Source of the DNA: Paludibacterium purpuratum
Lineage (GTDB): Bacteria > Pseudomonadota > Gammaproteobacteria > Burkholderiales > Chromobacteriaceae
Reading direction: 5' to 3'
Length of the DNA: 64,000 nt
NCBI RefSeq assembly: GCF_004363805.1
Contig: NZ_SNZP01000013.1
Coordinates: 1 to 64,000 of the forward strand
Part shown: one piece after another, positions 63,211 to 64,000 of the stretch
Layout: every line of letters starts with the position of its first letter
Position numbering within the stretch: the first letter of the stretch is position 1
Program-made: the position numbers and the translations under genes
The notes under the pieces: model-generated
Seen by the model: only the letters and a program-made list of their open reading frames with translations
Told to the model about the DNA's origin: nothing
Database searches by the model: none

Positions 63211-63666
63211 ATGCCTATGCACGCAACCCCTCTTCGGTTCGACCTCGATGCGCTCACCATCCGCCAGGCGTCGCCTTACGAATTCGCCTCGGTGGTGCGT
63301 CTCTACGACGAAGGCGGTTACGACGGGCGTTATCAGGCATCGGACTTCCTGTTGTTGGCGCTGTCGGGGCAGCAGGCCGTCGGCGTGGTGCGCTTGGTGC
63401 AGGATCAGGGCTACACGCTGCTGCGCGGGCTGTACATCGGCAAGGACTGGCGCGGTCGCGGCATCGGCCGCCGGCTGCTGGCCGCCGCGGCTGGCCATCT
63501 GACGACGCCGTGCTATTGTCTGGCGCAGAGTTCGCTGCTTGGCCTGTTCGCCGCCCAGGGGTTTATTCCTTGCGACGACAGTATCTCGCCGCCGTTCCTG
63601 TTGGAGCGCCGCCACCGTTACGGCTGGACCGGCAAGACCTACCACATCCTCTATCGGCCGGACTAA
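63211..63666 (+). CDS. GNAT-family acetyltransferase
   Basis: 151 residues from the ATG at 63211 (GGAAG 7 bases upstream); the frame is also open to 63142. The acetyl-CoA loop is 'GLYIGKDWRGRGIGRRLLAAAAGHL' near 77-101 (R/Q-x-x-G-x-G/A type), preceded by 'FASVVRLYDEGGYDGRYQASDFLL' near 20. The substrate is unknown; in related genomes such genes are annotated only as GNAT. It stands between ispH and htpG with about 150 bases before it. Confidence 0.8.
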   Translation: MPMHATPLRFDLDALTIRQASPYEFASVVRLYDEGGYDGRYQASDFLLLALSGQQAVGVVRLVQDQGYTLLRGLYIGKDWRGRGIGRRLLAAAAGHLTTPCYCLAQSSLLGLFAAQGFIPCDDSISPPFLLERRHRYGWTGKTYHILYRPD

Positions 63667-63733
63667 GCGCGCGAACGCACGCAAATTGGCGCGTAGCTAC
63701 CCGAACGCGCCCTACCATGCCGTTGGCCGTCTA

Positions 63734-63759
63734 TTGAAATCGGGCAAGGCGCCCCTATC
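63734..63759 (+). promoter_or_regulatory. Candidate heat-shock (sigma-32) promoter of htpG
   Basis: TTGAA (63734-63738), 13-base spacer, CCCC (63752-63755) followed by TATCT. This resembles the sigma-32 elements CTTGAA and CCCCATNT with deviations in the -10 part, 36 bases before the htpG start. Fitting for a heat-shock gene, but weak. Confidence 0.4.
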
Positions 63760-63794
63760 TGCGCTTTATCGTTGATCAACCCCGATGAATCTCC

Positions 63795-64000
63795 ATGAGC
63801 GCACATAAAGAGACCTTGGGCTTTCAGGCCGAAGTGAAGCAACTCCTGCAACTGATGATCCACTCCTTGTATTCCAATAAGGAGATTTTCCTGCGGGAAC
63901 TCGTTTCCAATGCCTCGGATGCCGCCGATAAACTGCGTTTCGAGTCGATGAGTAACCCGGCGCTGCTGGACGAGGACGGCGAGCTCAAGATCCGTGTCAG
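63795..64000 (+). CDS. htpG: Chaperone HtpG (Hsp90), N-terminal part, cut by the window end
   Basis: The first 68 codons are seen. The product opens [18 protein letters not shown] and continues with '[19 protein letters not shown]' and '[11 protein letters not shown]', the N-terminal ATP-binding (GHKL) domain of Hsp90 with the catalytic Glu and the Asn/Asp that bind Mg-ATP. The gene runs past the right edge. ATG at 63795 is clear. Confidence 0.95.
   Translation, partial: MSAHKETLGFQAEVKQLLQLMIHSLYSNKEIFLRELVSNASDAADKLRFESMSNPALLDEDGELKIRV

Overview
This window looks like chromosomal DNA from a betaproteobacterium of the order Neisseriales (Chromobacteriaceae-like). The support is the gene order and the look of the proteins: an OmpA-domain protein at 57141 strongly resembles the neisserial RmpM/class 4 protein, and there are typical clusters such as accBC-prmA, ubiE/ubiJ/ubiB, hom-thrC, glnA-glnL-ntrC, dapA-bamC and ribF-ileS-lspA-ispH. 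The DNA is GC-rich overall, with AT-richer regulatory gaps. There is no tRNA, IS element or CRISPR array that I can see. The left edge cuts a 5S rRNA gene and the right edge cuts htpG.

Layout. 1-5.7 kb: 3' end of 5S rRNA and its terminator, then a leftward set (FAD oxidoreductase, pssA, a FapA/DUF342 protein, a DUF3313-type protein). 5.9-15.9 kb: rightward rppH, parE, hemE, priA, dacB, a glutaredoxin, secB, an SH3 protein and gpsA. 15.9-21.1 kb: leftward set with a cysteine-less Tpx-fold protein, a DUF3426 protein, prmA, accC, accB and aroQ. 21.4-27.2 kb: queA, DUF971, ubiE, an SMR transporter, ubiJ, ubiB and a membrane protein. 27.2-31.8 kb: an Mth938-like protein, alaA, hom and thrC. 31.8-35.9 kb: the nitrogen-control set glnA-glnL-ntrC with a sigma-54 promoter and NtrC-type sites. 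36.2-39.1 kb: rhodanese, aroE, mtgA, prmC.

39.1-46.5 kb is the most interesting part, an accessory cassette inserted between housekeeping genes. It carries a TagB/F-like transferase on the minus strand and a divergent run of six genes: CysC-like kinase, sulfotransferase-fold protein, SAM methyltransferase, PEP-synthase-like kinase, class-I glutamine amidotransferase and nucleotidyltransferase. Four of these match the Campylobacter jejuni Cj1415-Cj1418 enzyme set that makes the activated phosphoramidate donor for the O-methyl phosphoramidate (MeOPN) capsule modification, and the fifth supplies a candidate methylation step. I infer that this cassette makes a phosphoramidate-type surface modification. 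The sulfotransferase-fold protein would be a new candidate for the transferase, because the donor of this pathway is a 3'-phosphonucleotide like PAPS. The sulfur genes at 54 kb encode an APS-type (not PAPS-type) reductase, so a CysC-like kinase is not needed for sulfate assimilation.

46.6-64 kb: slyD, a small repeat-rich lipoprotein, bamC-dapA, the ABC-F ATPase ybiT, a FabG-like SDR, cysB, cysH-cysI-DUF934, the OmpA-like protein, ribF-ileS-lspA-ispH, a GNAT protein and the start of htpG. All functions are read by eye from motifs and remembered families; no database search was run.
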